A DNA stretch of 33,184 nucleotides from an uncultured Pseudomonadota bacterium (GTDB taxonomy: Bacteria > Myxococcota_A > Polyangia > Nannocystales > Nannocystaceae), in contig CAJXVA010000047.1 in NCBI GenBank assembly GCA_913061055.1, positions 1 through 33,184 of the forward strand. Reading direction: 5' to 3'. The notes beneath the pieces are model-generated. The model searched no databases. It saw only the letters and a program-made list of their open reading frames with translations, and was not told the origin of the DNA. Position 1 is the first letter of the stretch, and each line of letters starts with the position of its first letter. The position numbers and the translations under genes are program-made. Positions 7,877-15,933 of the stretch are shown in pieces.

Positions 7877-9316
7877 TTACAGAGCTGGGTCTGGCTGAGC
7901 GATCGGGAGCTGGATCCGGGCGTTCGTGCCCCCGCCCAGCCGGCTCTCCAAGGTGAGCTTCCCGCCGTGGGCGTGGGCAACTCGGCGGGCCAGTCCAAGC
8001 CCCAGCCCGGTGCCGCCCGTACTTCGCGCCCGGCTGGGCTCGGCGCGGAAGAACGGCTCGAACACACGCTCGAGGTCCTCCGGGGCGATTCCGATGCCGT
8101 CATCGGCAATCTCGATGTGCAGCCACTCTCCGTCGCAGTGCGACGACAACGAGACGGGCCGGGGCTCCGTCGCGGAGAATTTTTGCGCGTTGTCCAACAA
8201 GTTGTCGACCATCCGACGAAGCAGCAACGGGTCTCCGCGCAGAAGTGCGCCCGGACCCAACTCCACCTTCAGTGCCCGTCCCGGGTACAACCGGCCAAAA
8301 CGATCCACGGACGCCTGCAGCCAGTCGGTTCCATCGAACGACTTCGGATGGAGCGTGGGAGTCCCCGGAGAACCATCTGGGTCGAGAACCAGACGCGCGG
8401 AGTCGAGGACATCGGACACGAGCTGATCGAGTTCTTCGAGGTCCTCGACGACATCCTCGAGAGACGCTCGAACACCGTCGGCGGATTCGGACTCCGTCGC
8501 CAGATCGAGCGCGACGCGAATGCGAGCCAGCGGGGTGCGGAACTCGTGGGAGATGTTCGCGATCAGCTCCCGCTCGCCGCGGACGAGTTCCTCGATGCGA
8601 TTCGCCATCGTATCGAACGCACGCGCCACCTCCCCCAACTCGTCATCACGCTCGATTCCTGTACGCGCGGCGAGGTCGCCTTGTCCCAACGCGTGGGCCG
8701 CATCGCCAAGCGTCTGAAGTGGCCGCACCAGCGACCGCATCAGTAACCATGACGCGACGGCGACGGTGATGAGCGCCAGAAGGATCACCGAGGGAGCGAA
8801 GGGGGACATCATCCCGGGCATGACCCTCCGAAAGACGACCTTTCCGAGCCCGCCTCCGGAACGAATCGGAAGCGAGTAGCAAAACGGCCGTGGGCTGCCC
8901 GGCGGTGGGCCTGACACAGCACCTGCCTTGCCCTCACCCGGCGGTGGACCTCTGGGTGAACCTCCGGGAGCCTTCCCCTCGGCAGGCGGCGGTGAGGGCC
9001 GAGGGCCCGTCGTCCCCATCAGCTCCACGCAGGGCTCAGCGTGCTCCGGAATGGTCGTGGCGATCCGACGATCCTCGTGGTCGAACACCTCTACCTGCAC
9101 GCCTTGCTCGGCCAACGCGAGATCCAGGTGAGCTTGAACGACGGACGCGTCTTGAAGGTCCGCCTCCACCGCTCCAGCGAGCGAGACCTCCTGTCTACGC
9201 ATCTCGTCCGGGGGCGCCGGGCGCTCCCACTGCGCGACGACCCCGAACCCGAACAACACGACCGCGATCTGAAGCACCCCGAGCGCGTAGACCCGAAACG
9301 AGAGCGTCGACTTCAC
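7877..9316 (-). CDS. Sensor histidine kinase
   Basis: This 479-residue membrane kinase autophosphorylates on His257 in ISHEFRTPLARIR and passes phosphate to the response regulator encoded just upstream. Order: transmembrane helix (about 6-28), periplasmic sensor (about 29-173), second helix (about 174-195), HAMP (about 196-250), dimerisation/phosphoacceptor domain, and ATPase domain with the N-box DNLLDNAQKF, G1 DDGIGI, F-box FEPFFR and G2 GGTGLGLGL. The sensor contains a Pro/Gly-rich, internally repetitive loop flanked by Cys96 and Cys146. I chose the GTG at 9316 because its GTGA overlaps the regulator stop by four bases; an in-frame start at 9337 is possible. The YHYH, MORN and SCO genes follow on the same strand, which suggests a metal or redox signal (inference). 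Confidence 0.93.
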   Translation of the reverse strand: MKSTLSFRVYALGVLQIAVVLFGFGVVAQWERPAPPDEMRRQEVSLAGAVEADLQDASVVQAHLDLALAEQGVQVEVFDHEDRRIATTIPEHAEPCVELMGTTGPRPSPPPAEGKAPGGSPRGPPPGEGKAGAVSGPPPGSPRPFCYSLPIRSGGGLGKVVFRRVMPGMMSPFAPSVILLALITVAVASWLLMRSLVRPLQTLGDAAHALGQGDLAARTGIERDDELGEVARAFDTMANRIEELVRGERELIANISHEFRTPLARIRVALDLATESESADGVRASLEDVVEDLEELDQLVSDVLDSARLVLDPDGSPGTPTLHPKSFDGTDWLQASVDRFGRLYPGRALKVELGPGALLRGDPLLLRRMVDNLLDNAQKFSATEPRPVSLSSHCDGEWLHIEIADDGIGIAPEDLERVFEPFFRAEPSRARSTGGTGLGLGLARRVAHAHGGKLTLESRLGGGTNARIQLPIAQPDPAL

Positions 9317-10017
9317 GGTCCGTCCTCGGGATCGCACGCGAGGATGTAGCCGATGCCTCGCACGGTCTTGAGCAGGCGAGGCTGCCGAGCGCGTTCGCCA
9401 AGCTTCTTGCGGATGTTGGAGATGTGCACATCGATCGAGCGCTCGAACGCCTCTTCGGCGCTCCCACGAACCGCCTCGACGAGCTGCTCTCTGGTCAGAA
9501 CCTCGCCAGCGCGCTGAACCAACACCTGCAGCAGCTCGAACTCGTATGTGGTCAGCTCCAACCGCGTGCCGTCGTGTAGGGCCGTTCGCGTGCGCCCGTC
9601 GACCACCAGCGGGCCGGCTTCTGCACGCCGGTTGGGCGCCTGCGTCCGTTGCCGAACGCGACGCCCCTGGGCCCGAATGCGCGCCAGCAGCTCCCGGGAC
9701 GCGAAGGGTTTCGAGACGTAGTCGTCCGCCCCACCTTCCAACCCGATCACCCGGTCTGCCTCTTCACCGCGGGCGGTGACCATGATGACCGCAACGTCGA
9801 GGTGCTGACGAAGCCGCCGCAGGACTTCGAAGCCGTCCATGCCCGGCAGCATCAGATCCAAGAGCACCACGTCGGGGCGGGCGCGGAGGATCCCGGCGAT
9901 CCCCTCCTCGGGGTCCTGATAGACCGTCACCTCGACGCCGTGGGACTGAAGGTAGCGGGCCGTCAGGCGACCGAGCTTCTCGTCGTCCTCGACATATGCG
10001 ACCCGAAGCGCTTCCAC
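9313..10017 (-). CDS. OmpR/PhoB-family response regulator
   Basis: This 234-residue regulator has a receiver domain with acidic pocket residues Glu10-Asp11-Asp12, phosphoacceptor Asp54 in VVLLDLMLPGMDG, switch Thr81 and Lys103. After a linker (about 118-140) comes a winged-helix DNA-binding domain with LTTYEFELLQVLVQRAGEVLTREQL and a closing VRGIGYIL strand. It starts with GTG at 10017 and its stop overlaps the kinase start by four bases, so the pair is translationally coupled. Family members bind direct-repeat sites near their own promoters; the 252-base divergent region upstream, shared with hisH, is the place to look. The genes it controls probably include the same-strand YHYH, MORN and SCO genes (inference from order). 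Confidence 0.94.
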   Translation of the reverse strand: MEALRVAYVEDDEKLGRLTARYLQSHGVEVTVYQDPEEGIAGILRARPDVVLLDLMLPGMDGFEVLRRLRQHLDVAVIMVTARGEEADRVIGLEGGADDYVSKPFASRELLARIRAQGRRVRQRTQAPNRRAEAGPLVVDGRTRTALHDGTRLELTTYEFELLQVLVQRAGEVLTREQLVEAVRGSAEEAFERSIDVHISNIRKKLGERARQPRLLKTVRGIGYILACDPEDGP

Positions 10018-10269
10018 GACAGCTGTCCGTCCGGCAGCCTACACGGTGCCATCCCCCTACCGTACGCGCCGGCGGACCCCCCATGGACCCGCCACACAAT
10101 CGTGAAGCATCGGCTAACAATTCCTCACACGACGCACGGAAACCGAGCGGTCGCAGCCTGCCCCCCACAGGCCTGTCACCGAAGGTCACCCTGGGGGTGA
10201 AAGCCCGTACAGGGGGGATCGCGCGCCGATTCTGCGGGTCGGTCCGTTTGTGGTATTCATGCGGCCTTC
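10018..10269. promoter_or_regulatory. Divergent promoter region, two-component system / hisH
   Basis: These 252 bases separate two divergently transcribed genes, so they must hold promoters in both directions. Two hairpins are visible on the hisH side: GCCTG/CAGGC (10156-10172) and TCACCC-TGG-GGGTGA (10186-10200), with GTCACC repeated in direct orientation at 10175 and 10185. I could not identify convincing -35/-10 boxes or a histidine leader peptide with a His run. Confidence 0.4.
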
Positions 10270-11067
10270 ATGGCGCGCGAAGTCACCCTCGTCGACGCCG
10301 GGCTCGGCAACATCGCTAGCGTGGAACGCGCTCTCATCCAAGTCGGCGGAGCCGTGAATGTCACGCGGAACGCAGACGAAGTCGCCATGTCCCGCTGCGT
10401 CGTCTTCCCCGGTCAAGGCGCGTTTGGCGCAAAAACCCAGAAGCTTGTCGAAGGCAGGATGGGCAACGCCCTGCGCATGGTCATCGAGCGCGGCGACCCC
10501 TTCTTGGGGATCTGCCTCGGCATGCAGCTGCTCTTCCAAAGCAGTGAGGAGAACGAGGGCCAGAAGGGTCTTGGGATCCTTCCTGGCCGATGTCGGCGTT
10601 TCCCCTACGGGATGGAGATGCCCGCGGAAACGGGCGCCCAAGAGGTCGCGCCCGCCGCTGCCGATCCCAAAGCCGACACCAGTCACGCCCAGACCGTAGC
10701 TCCGGCCGGAGCCCCGCCCCTGCCCGGGCAGGGCGACCTCCCCGGATTCGCACAGCCGGCCGCGGTGCCAGCTCCAGCCCCCGTCGCCCCCCCGGCGAAG
10801 CCACAGCGTCTGGTTCGACGCCTCAAGGTCCCGCACATGGGGTGGAACCAGGTCGAGCCCACGGACGAGCACTACTACTTCGTCCACAGCTACTACGTCG
10901 AGTGCGAGAACAACGACGACGTCATGTGGATGACGACGTACGGCGGCATTCGTTTCCCCGCTGCGGTACGCCGCGGCAACGTGCTCGGCTGCCAGTTCCA
11001 CCCCGAGAAGAGCCAGCGGTCGGGCCTCAAGTTCCTCCGCGCCTTCCTGCTCGGGGGCGGGGGATGA
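10270..11067 (+). CDS. hisH: Imidazole glycerol phosphate synthase glutaminase subunit HisH
   Basis: HisH hydrolyses glutamine and feeds ammonia to HisF in histidine biosynthesis. Class I amidotransferase residues are intact: Cys82 in GICLGMQ, His206 in FVHSYYVE, and His244/Glu246 in CQFHPEKS. Other family blocks are DAGLGNIASVERAL, VFPGQGAFG and KVPHMGWNQV. At 265 residues it is about 60 longer than usual. The excess is a Pro/Ala-rich segment (about residues 115-180) inserted after GILPGRCRRFPYG and before the KVPHMGWN strand; the reading frame continues through it. The stop overlaps hisA by four bases (ATGA), so HisH and HisA are coupled, and hisF follows. The insertion probably forms a flexible surface loop; its purpose is unknown. 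Confidence 0.95.
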   Translation: MAREVTLVDAGLGNIASVERALIQVGGAVNVTRNADEVAMSRCVVFPGQGAFGAKTQKLVEGRMGNALRMVIERGDPFLGICLGMQLLFQSSEENEGQKGLGILPGRCRRFPYGMEMPAETGAQEVAPAAADPKADTSHAQTVAPAGAPPLPGQGDLPGFAQPAAVPAPAPVAPPAKPQRLVRRLKVPHMGWNQVEPTDEHYYFVHSYYVECENNDDVMWMTTYGGIRFPAAVRRGNVLGCQFHPEKSQRSGLKFLRAFLLGGGG

Positions 11068-11783
11068 TCCTCATTCCGGCCATCGACCTGATGGGCGGAA
11101 AAGCGGTGCGGCTGGCTCAGGGTGAGCGCGACCGCGTCACGACCTACTCCGACGATCCCGTCGGGTTGGCACAGGGATTTGCGCGCGCGGGTGCGGGCTG
11201 CATTCACGTCGTCGACCTCGACGGCGCCTTCGAAGGCAACCCCACGCAACGCAAGATCGTGGTCGATATCTGCCGGGCAGCCGCCGAACACGACGTCCGG
11301 GTTCAAACCGGCGGAGGCATTCGAGATGCCGCAACCGTCGATGCGCTGATCGATGCAGGCGTTGACCGAGTCGTGCTCGGAACGCTTGCGATCAAGGACC
11401 CCGCCACCGTCGAAGCGCTGTGCCAAAAGCACGCCGACCGTATCGTCGTGGCCGCGGACGCCCGCGACGGCATGGTGGCCGTCTCCGGTTGGACCGAGAA
11501 GAGCGAGGTCACCGCGCTGGAGCTCGCACAATCTGCCGCACGCTGGGGAGCCGCCGCCGTGCTGCACACCGACGTGTCCCGCGATGGCATGCAAGGCGGT
11601 CCCGCCGTCGATGCCACCGCAGCCATTCAAAGAGAAGTTTCCATCCCGGTGTACGCCAGCGGTGGTGTGGGCAGCCTCGAGCATATCGAAGCCTGTGCCC
11701 ACGCCGACATCGCTGGCGTCGTGCTGGGACGCGCCCTCTATGAGGGTGCTTTTACCGTCGAGGAGGCGCTGAGCCGATGTTGA
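11064..11783 (+). CDS. hisA: ProFAR isomerase HisA
   Basis: HisA is the (beta-alpha)8-barrel isomerase that converts ProFAR to PRFAR, the substrate of HisHF. The 239-residue protein begins [17 protein letters not shown] with catalytic Asp8, and has [29 protein letters not shown], the second-half aspartate in [23 protein letters not shown] and the phosphate-binding [12 protein letters not shown]. The start is the ATG at 11064, which overlaps the hisH stop as ATGA; the frame is open further upstream but that part is only a shadow of hisH. Its stop overlaps hisF by seven bases. Length and motifs are standard. Confidence 0.97.
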   Translation: MILIPAIDLMGGKAVRLAQGERDRVTTYSDDPVGLAQGFARAGAGCIHVVDLDGAFEGNPTQRKIVVDICRAAAEHDVRVQTGGGIRDAATVDALIDAGVDRVVLGTLAIKDPATVEALCQKHADRIVVAADARDGMVAVSGWTEKSEVTALELAQSAARWGAAAVLHTDVSRDGMQGGPAVDATAAIQREVSIPVYASGGVGSLEHIEACAHADIAGVVLGRALYEGAFTVEEALSRC

Positions 11784-12565
11784 AGCGACGCATCATTCCC
11801 TGTTTGGACATCAAGAACGGCCGCGTGGTCAAAGGCGTGCACTTTGGCGGGCTGCGAGACGCAGGCGACCCCATCGAGGCTGCGCGCGCCTACGACAAGC
11901 AAGGTGCCGACGAGCTCTGCATGCTCGACATCACCGCCACCACGGAAGGCAGAACTGCCTTCATCGACGTGATCCGGCGGGTGACCCCTTCCTTGTTCGT
12001 CCCCGTGACGGTCGGCGGCGGTGTGCGCCGGGCCAGCGATGTCGATCGCATGCTTGCCGCCGGCGCCGACAAGGTCGCCGTCAACTCGGCTGCGGTGACC
12101 AACCCGCTGCTCATCGAAGACCTCGCCAAGCGGTACGGATCGCAGTGCATCGTGGGTGCCGTCGACGTTCGCCGTCTGCCGCCGATCCCCCAAGATGACG
12201 GCCCGGTCTACGAAGTCGTTGCCTACGGCGGAACCCGGGGCACGGGTCTCGAGGCCATTCAATGGTGCAAGACCCTGGCTGACTTGGGTGTCGGCGAGAT
12301 CCTGCTGACCAGCATGGACCGTGACGGCAGCCGAGAGGGCTACGACCTGTGGATCACCCGCACCGTCTCCCGCTCGGTCGACGTCCCGGTCATCGCCAGC
12401 GGCGGCGTGGGCTCGCTCGAGCACCTTCGCCAGGGCCTAGCCACCGGCGAAGGTGAAGCCGACGCAGCCCTGGCCGCGTCGATCTTCCACTTCGGGCTGT
12501 ACTCGATCGGGCAAGCCAAGGGCTACCTCAACGAGCACAACATCCCGGTTCGGCCCTCGAAGTAG
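11777..12565 (+). CDS. hisF: Imidazole glycerol phosphate synthase cyclase subunit HisF
   Basis: HisF uses ammonia from HisH to turn PRFAR into imidazole glycerol phosphate and AICAR. This 262-residue barrel has both catalytic aspartates: Asp11 in [12 protein letters not shown] and Asp130 in VGAVDVRR. Further blocks are [39 protein letters not shown] and [13 protein letters not shown]. It overlaps hisA by seven bases, completing a hisH-hisA-hisF transcription unit. The other pathway genes are absent apart from hisIE, which lies alone about 5 kb further on, so the pathway is split across the genome. No T-rich terminator follows; a 22-base palindrome lies 25-46 bases after the stop. Confidence 0.97.
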   Translation: MLKRRIIPCLDIKNGRVVKGVHFGGLRDAGDPIEAARAYDKQGADELCMLDITATTEGRTAFIDVIRRVTPSLFVPVTVGGGVRRASDVDRMLAAGADKVAVNSAAVTNPLLIEDLAKRYGSQCIVGAVDVRRLPPIPQDDGPVYEVVAYGGTRGTGLEAIQWCKTLADLGVGEILLTSMDRDGSREGYDLWITRTVSRSVDVPVIASGGVGSLEHLRQGLATGEGEADAALAASIFHFGLYSIGQAKGYLNEHNIPVRPSK

Positions 12566-12589
12566 CGGGCCGGCGAATGCCGATGGAAT

Positions 12590-12611
12590 GAACCTGTCTG
12601 CAGACAGGTTC
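12590..12611. promoter_or_regulatory. Perfect 22-base palindrome, possible operator
   Basis: GAACCTGTCTG is followed directly by its exact complement-inverse, with no loop. It lies between the hisF stop and the start of a small lipoprotein gene, 14 bases before that ATG. A spacer-less palindrome suits a dimeric repressor site better than a terminator, and no T-run follows. The inner CTGT-N6-ACAG resembles a shortened LexA-type half-site pair, but spacing differs from the E. coli box (N8), so I do not name the regulator. Confidence 0.5.
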
Positions 12612-12625
12612 GCCGTGGGGAAAAA

Positions 12626-13012
12626 ATGAAACGCCTATCCCTCCAAAACGTCGCCCTGCTCTCCGCACTTGCCTTCGGAGGCTGCGACGTGGAGTCCAAG
12701 CCCTTGCCAGAGGGCAAGAAGGACTATGCGGGGACCTGGGCCGGCCAAGACATGAAGCTCGTGATCGAGCCCGGTGGACGCGTCGACTACGCGCGCGGCT
12801 CGACCACCGTCCAGGCTCCCATCCAGAAGTTCGAGGGCGATGACTTCACGGTCGGGGCCTTCGGCCTTTCGACCACGTTCGATGTCGAGGAAGCGCCCCA
12901 CCTGGCGGACGACGGCACCTGGCAGATGAAGGTCGACGGCGTCGACCTTGTCCGGATCGACGCCGAGATGCTGCTGCAGAAAGCCGTCGAGCAAGCCGAA
13001 CAGCAGGGTTAA
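12626..13012 (+). CDS. Small lipoprotein, unknown function
   Basis: I do not recognise a family. The 128-residue protein has a lipoprotein signal with lipobox AFGGC (Cys20), then a compact domain starting DYAGTWAG, a pattern common at the first strand of small beta-barrel (lipocalin-like) periplasmic proteins. It continues with alternating beta-type sequence (MKLVIEPGGRVDYARG, WQMKVDGVDLVRI) and ends in a short charged helix (KAVEQAEQQ). The 22-base palindrome just upstream may control it. It is separated from the his operon by 60 bases and from the next lipoprotein by 36, so it could share a transcript with either. Confidence 0.72.
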   Translation: MKRLSLQNVALLSALAFGGCDVESKPLPEGKKDYAGTWAGQDMKLVIEPGGRVDYARGSTTVQAPIQKFEGDDFTVGAFGLSTTFDVEEAPHLADDGTWQMKVDGVDLVRIDAEMLLQKAVEQAEQQG

Positions 13013-13048
13013 GCGCCCGCTTAAGCGGCCCCATGGTGGACTGCCGCC

Positions 13049-13591
13049 ATGCTCAAGACGACCGCTGGTTGCATCCTCTCGTTGGCGCTCGCAGCTTGTG
13101 GGCCGGCTGTCGCGGCGGATGAGTCGCCTGCAGAACCACACTGCGATCCCTGGGCCGAGGTCTGCGAGGTCTCGCTCCTTCCGGACTGGGATGCCCGCAG
13201 GGTGCTCGACCTCGAAGTGGCCAGCGTCACCGTCGAGCCGACGGACGAGCCCGCGCAAGATCTGGGCGACGGATATGTTCGAGCGAGCATCGGCCGCTAC
13301 CTCGCGTTGCAATCCGAGCTCGACGAGTCACTCGTCTGCCTGTTGCGGGACCGCTACACGAGTCTGACCGATGTGCCGACAGACCCATCGGTCTGCGAAT
13401 GCGAAACCCTGGGGGGTTGCTGGGACCACACGGCCCTGTTCGGACTGCTCGGCACCGACGGCGCCGAGTTCGAGGACGCTGGGCTGCTGTTGAGAACGAG
13501 CGGCGGCGACCTCTACCGCGCCCGCGTCTTGGTGGCCAACTCGAGCTTCGAACAGTCGACGCTGACCATCGAGTACGAGGGTGTGATGTAG
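13049..13591 (+). CDS. Cys-containing lipoprotein, unknown function
   Basis: No family is recognised. The 180-residue protein has a lipoprotein signal ending LAAC (Cys17). The mature part holds six more cysteines: Cys32 and Cys39 (HCDPWAEVC), one in SLVCLLRDRY, and a CxCx5C group in SVCECETLGGCWD; they probably form disulfides outside the cytoplasm. A run such as VLDLEVASVTVEP suggests beta structure. The stop codon (TAG, 13589-13591) touches the TTG start of the large ATPase regulator, so the two are probably co-expressed. A role as a surface sensor or partner for that regulator is speculation from position. Confidence 0.68.
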   Translation: MLKTTAGCILSLALAACGPAVAADESPAEPHCDPWAEVCEVSLLPDWDARRVLDLEVASVTVEPTDEPAQDLGDGYVRASIGRYLALQSELDESLVCLLRDRYTSLTDVPTDPSVCECETLGGCWDHTALFGLLGTDGAEFEDAGLLLRTSGGDLYRARVLVANSSFEQSTLTIEYEGVM

Positions 13592-15859
13592 TTGTACTCG
13601 ATGCTGCGCTCTGACCAGCTGTCCCCACCGGCGTGCCCGTGGATCGGTCCACGAGCGTGGGTCGATCGCGTCACGGCAGCGTTGGCAGAATCCCGTTGGG
13701 TCACGATCGTCGGGCCGGTTGGAAGCGGCAAGACCCGACTGGCGCAAGAGGCCGGCACCAAATCCGGCGCGCCACCTTCGGTGCACATCCAGGTCGACCC
13801 GCAGGAAACCGCGGCCAGCTTTGAAGCCAAGCTCGGCGCGCTCCCGGTCGATGAGCACCCCTTGCTCATCGTGGACGCAGCCGACCGAGCTCCCGACGCG
13901 GTACGCAAACAACTGCCGCGTTGGCTGGGCGTGCATGAGTCTCGCCGGACTCTGGTCACCAGCCGAGTTCAGCTTGGGCCCGGGAACGACGTCACCTGGT
14001 GGATGCCCTCGCTCGACGAGGACGCGGCGAGCGCCCTGTTCGAACGCTACGTGCGGGACGTGGGCTCCTCATTCGACGGCCACGCCCACCGAGCCGCACT
14101 CCGCCGGGCGCTGAGGGACGTGGGCGGCGCACCGCTGGCGATCGTGGGGTTGGCTCGACGCGCGCTCGTGCTCGATGCCCCCGAACTCTTCGCGTCGGTG
14201 TCCCACGCCGGTGGGCGGCTCGACTTGCCGACCGCCGATGGAACGCTCCGCGATGCCGCGAACGAAGTATGGCTCGCCCTCCCTGCCCGTTTACGGTCCG
14301 ATGTTTCTGCGCTCGCCGTGTTCGCCGAACCTGCGCATCCGCAAGACATCGCAACCGTCTCCAAGCTCGACGCCGCGGCGTTGCAGGCCTTGTTCGCCCA
14401 CAGTGCGATTCGCAGCCGCGTCGTGGCCGGCCGAAAGCGGTTCGAAGTTGTTCCGCTGCTGCGAGACTTCGCCCTCGAGACTGCCCCCGACCCCGACGCC
14501 CAACGCCGTCACCGCGCACTCTTCCTCGCTCACGCAGATGCATGCCCTGACCAGCCTCAGTGGCGAGAGCTGGCCGCCGCGGCCGAGCGTGCTTCGGATC
14601 CCGACGACGCGCTGGCGTTGTGGGTCTCAGCGGCGCCCGCCCTCGCCTACGCCGGCTCGGCGCGTCGTGCCCTCGCCGCGCTCGAGCGGCTGTGGCCCGA
14701 ACATCCGACCCCAACGCAACGGCTCGCCTTCGGTAGCCTCGCCCGGATCGCCGGAGAGTCCGCGCGTGGACTCGCAGAGCTGAAGCTCGGCCACGACAAG
14801 GCCGCCGATCCCGAGCTGAAGGCCGAGCTCGCGTGTGCCCTCGCCACCGCCTGGCGCCACACCGACGACATCGAACGGGCACGGGCAACCTTCGAGGGCA
14901 TCGCCGACTCGGATGACGCGGCGGACTCCACACGCGCCCAAGCATCGGAACGTCTGGCCGGCCTCGAGTTCGAACAAGGATCCGTGGCCCTCGCCGAGCA
15001 ACACTTGTACCGCGCCGAAGACCTCTTCCACCGCCTCAGCGACGTCGGGGGGATTGCGCGAGTTCGGCACCTGCGGGGACTGCTCGCGCAGGAGCGCGGC
15101 GACTTCGAGGAGGCCGAGCACGCGTTTACTGTGGCGCTTCGAGACCACCAAGCGTCCGGCGCCGATCGGTTTGCCGCCATCGCCAGCTTCGACCTGGGGG
15201 CATTGCAACTCGAGCGCGGTCGGGTCGGTGCAGCTCGCCGCGTGTTGCGGAGGGCCCAGCACGCCTTGCAACACATCGGAGACCGTCGCCAGGTGGGGCT
15301 GACCCGGGCCCTGCTTGCGATCTGCGCGAGCGAGAGTGGAGACCCCGCCGCGGCTTGGCTCGAGCTGAGGATCGCCCGTGAGTCCGTCGACCGCGAAGAC
15401 CTCCAGGCCTCGGAGACGCTCGAACTCTACGCTGCGCATCTGGCCGGCTCCGCGCTTCCGGTCCCGACAACGGACTCTGACGAAGCTCGGTACGCGCTGC
15501 GTGTGATCGACGCGATGCAGCGGCGCGCACGGACACGAGTCTCGATCTGCGAGGACGGCAGTGTTGTCGAACACCCCAGCCGCGGTCGGACTGAAGTCCG
15601 CTCCGACGCTGCACAGAGCATCCTCGCCGCGCTCATCGAAGCCTTCGAGGGGGTTTCGACACCGACGGTGCATCGCGATGCCCTGATCCGCGCCGGCTGG
15701 CCCGACCGCCGGAGTATCGATTCCGCATCCCGCAACCGGCTCAACGTCGAGCTCTCCCGTCTGCGCAAGGCGGGACTCCACGACCAGATCGAGCGCAGCG
15801 AGGACGGGTACCGACTGACCGGACCCCTGCTGGTGGAGCCACGCTCGAGCATCGAGTGA
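13592..15859 (+). CDS. STAND-type ATPase/TPR regulator with C-terminal winged helix
   Basis: This 755-residue protein has an N-terminal NTPase with Walker A GPVGSGKT (41-48), Walker B-like LLIVDAA and a TLVTSR sensor-like motif, as in the ATPases of AfsR/NB-ARC-type regulators. A central helical region (about 310-620) has TPR-like repeats, for example the unit ending in FEEAEHAFTVALRDH. The C-terminus (about 675-745) looks like a winged-helix DNA-binding domain, with VHRDALIRAGWP, LNVELSRLRKAGL and DGYRL. This order is the reverse of SARP/AfsR proteins, whose winged helix is N-terminal. The TTG start follows GAGGG by ten bases; an ATG at 13601 is an alternative. It probably switches with nucleotide and a ligand or partner held by the TPRs; targets are unknown. 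Confidence 0.8.
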   Translation: MYSMLRSDQLSPPACPWIGPRAWVDRVTAALAESRWVTIVGPVGSGKTRLAQEAGTKSGAPPSVHIQVDPQETAASFEAKLGALPVDEHPLLIVDAADRAPDAVRKQLPRWLGVHESRRTLVTSRVQLGPGNDVTWWMPSLDEDAASALFERYVRDVGSSFDGHAHRAALRRALRDVGGAPLAIVGLARRALVLDAPELFASVSHAGGRLDLPTADGTLRDAANEVWLALPARLRSDVSALAVFAEPAHPQDIATVSKLDAAALQALFAHSAIRSRVVAGRKRFEVVPLLRDFALETAPDPDAQRRHRALFLAHADACPDQPQWRELAAAAERASDPDDALALWVSAAPALAYAGSARRALAALERLWPEHPTPTQRLAFGSLARIAGESARGLAELKLGHDKAADPELKAELACALATAWRHTDDIERARATFEGIADSDDAADSTRAQASERLAGLEFEQGSVALAEQHLYRAEDLFHRLSDVGGIARVRHLRGLLAQERGDFEEAEHAFTVALRDHQASGADRFAAIASFDLGALQLERGRVGAARRVLRRAQHALQHIGDRRQVGLTRALLAICASESGDPAAAWLELRIARESVDREDLQASETLELYAAHLAGSALPVPTTDSDEARYALRVIDAMQRRARTRVSICEDGSVVEHPSRGRTEVRSDAAQSILAALIEAFEGVSTPTVHRDALIRAGWPDRRSIDSASRNRLNVELSRLRKAGLHDQIERSEDGYRLTGPLLVEPRSSIE

Positions 15860-15869
15860 GCAAGAAAAT

Positions 15870-15897
15870 GCCCGCCCCGGAGAATGCCGGGGCGGGC
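15870..15897. terminator. Strong bidirectional terminator
   Basis: Two perfectly complementary 11-base arms, GCCCGCCCCGG and CCGGGGCGGGC, flank a six-base loop, starting 11 bases after the stop of the ATPase regulator. Read on the minus strand the hairpin is followed by ATTTTCTT, giving a canonical intrinsic terminator for the convergent EF-hand gene. On the plus strand the hairpin alone should slow or stop transcription. Confidence 0.85.
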
Positions 15898-15933
15898 TGC
15901 GTATGCCGATGGTCGTTCGGAGGAGGGAAGTGG

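Noticed and set aside
10590..11063. N-terminal extension of HisA to 10590
   Set aside because: HisA homology begins exactly at the ATG at 11064, which overlaps the hisH stop; the extension is an alternative frame of hisH.
12590..12611. Palindrome as a LexA box
   Set aside because: The CTGT/ACAG half-sites are separated by 6 rather than 8 bases, and no SOS gene is adjacent, so I kept it only as an unnamed operator candidate.
14627..15781. Minus-strand open frame of 384 codons within the STAND regulator
   Set aside because: It lies wholly inside a gene with Walker motifs and TPRs and has no features of its own.
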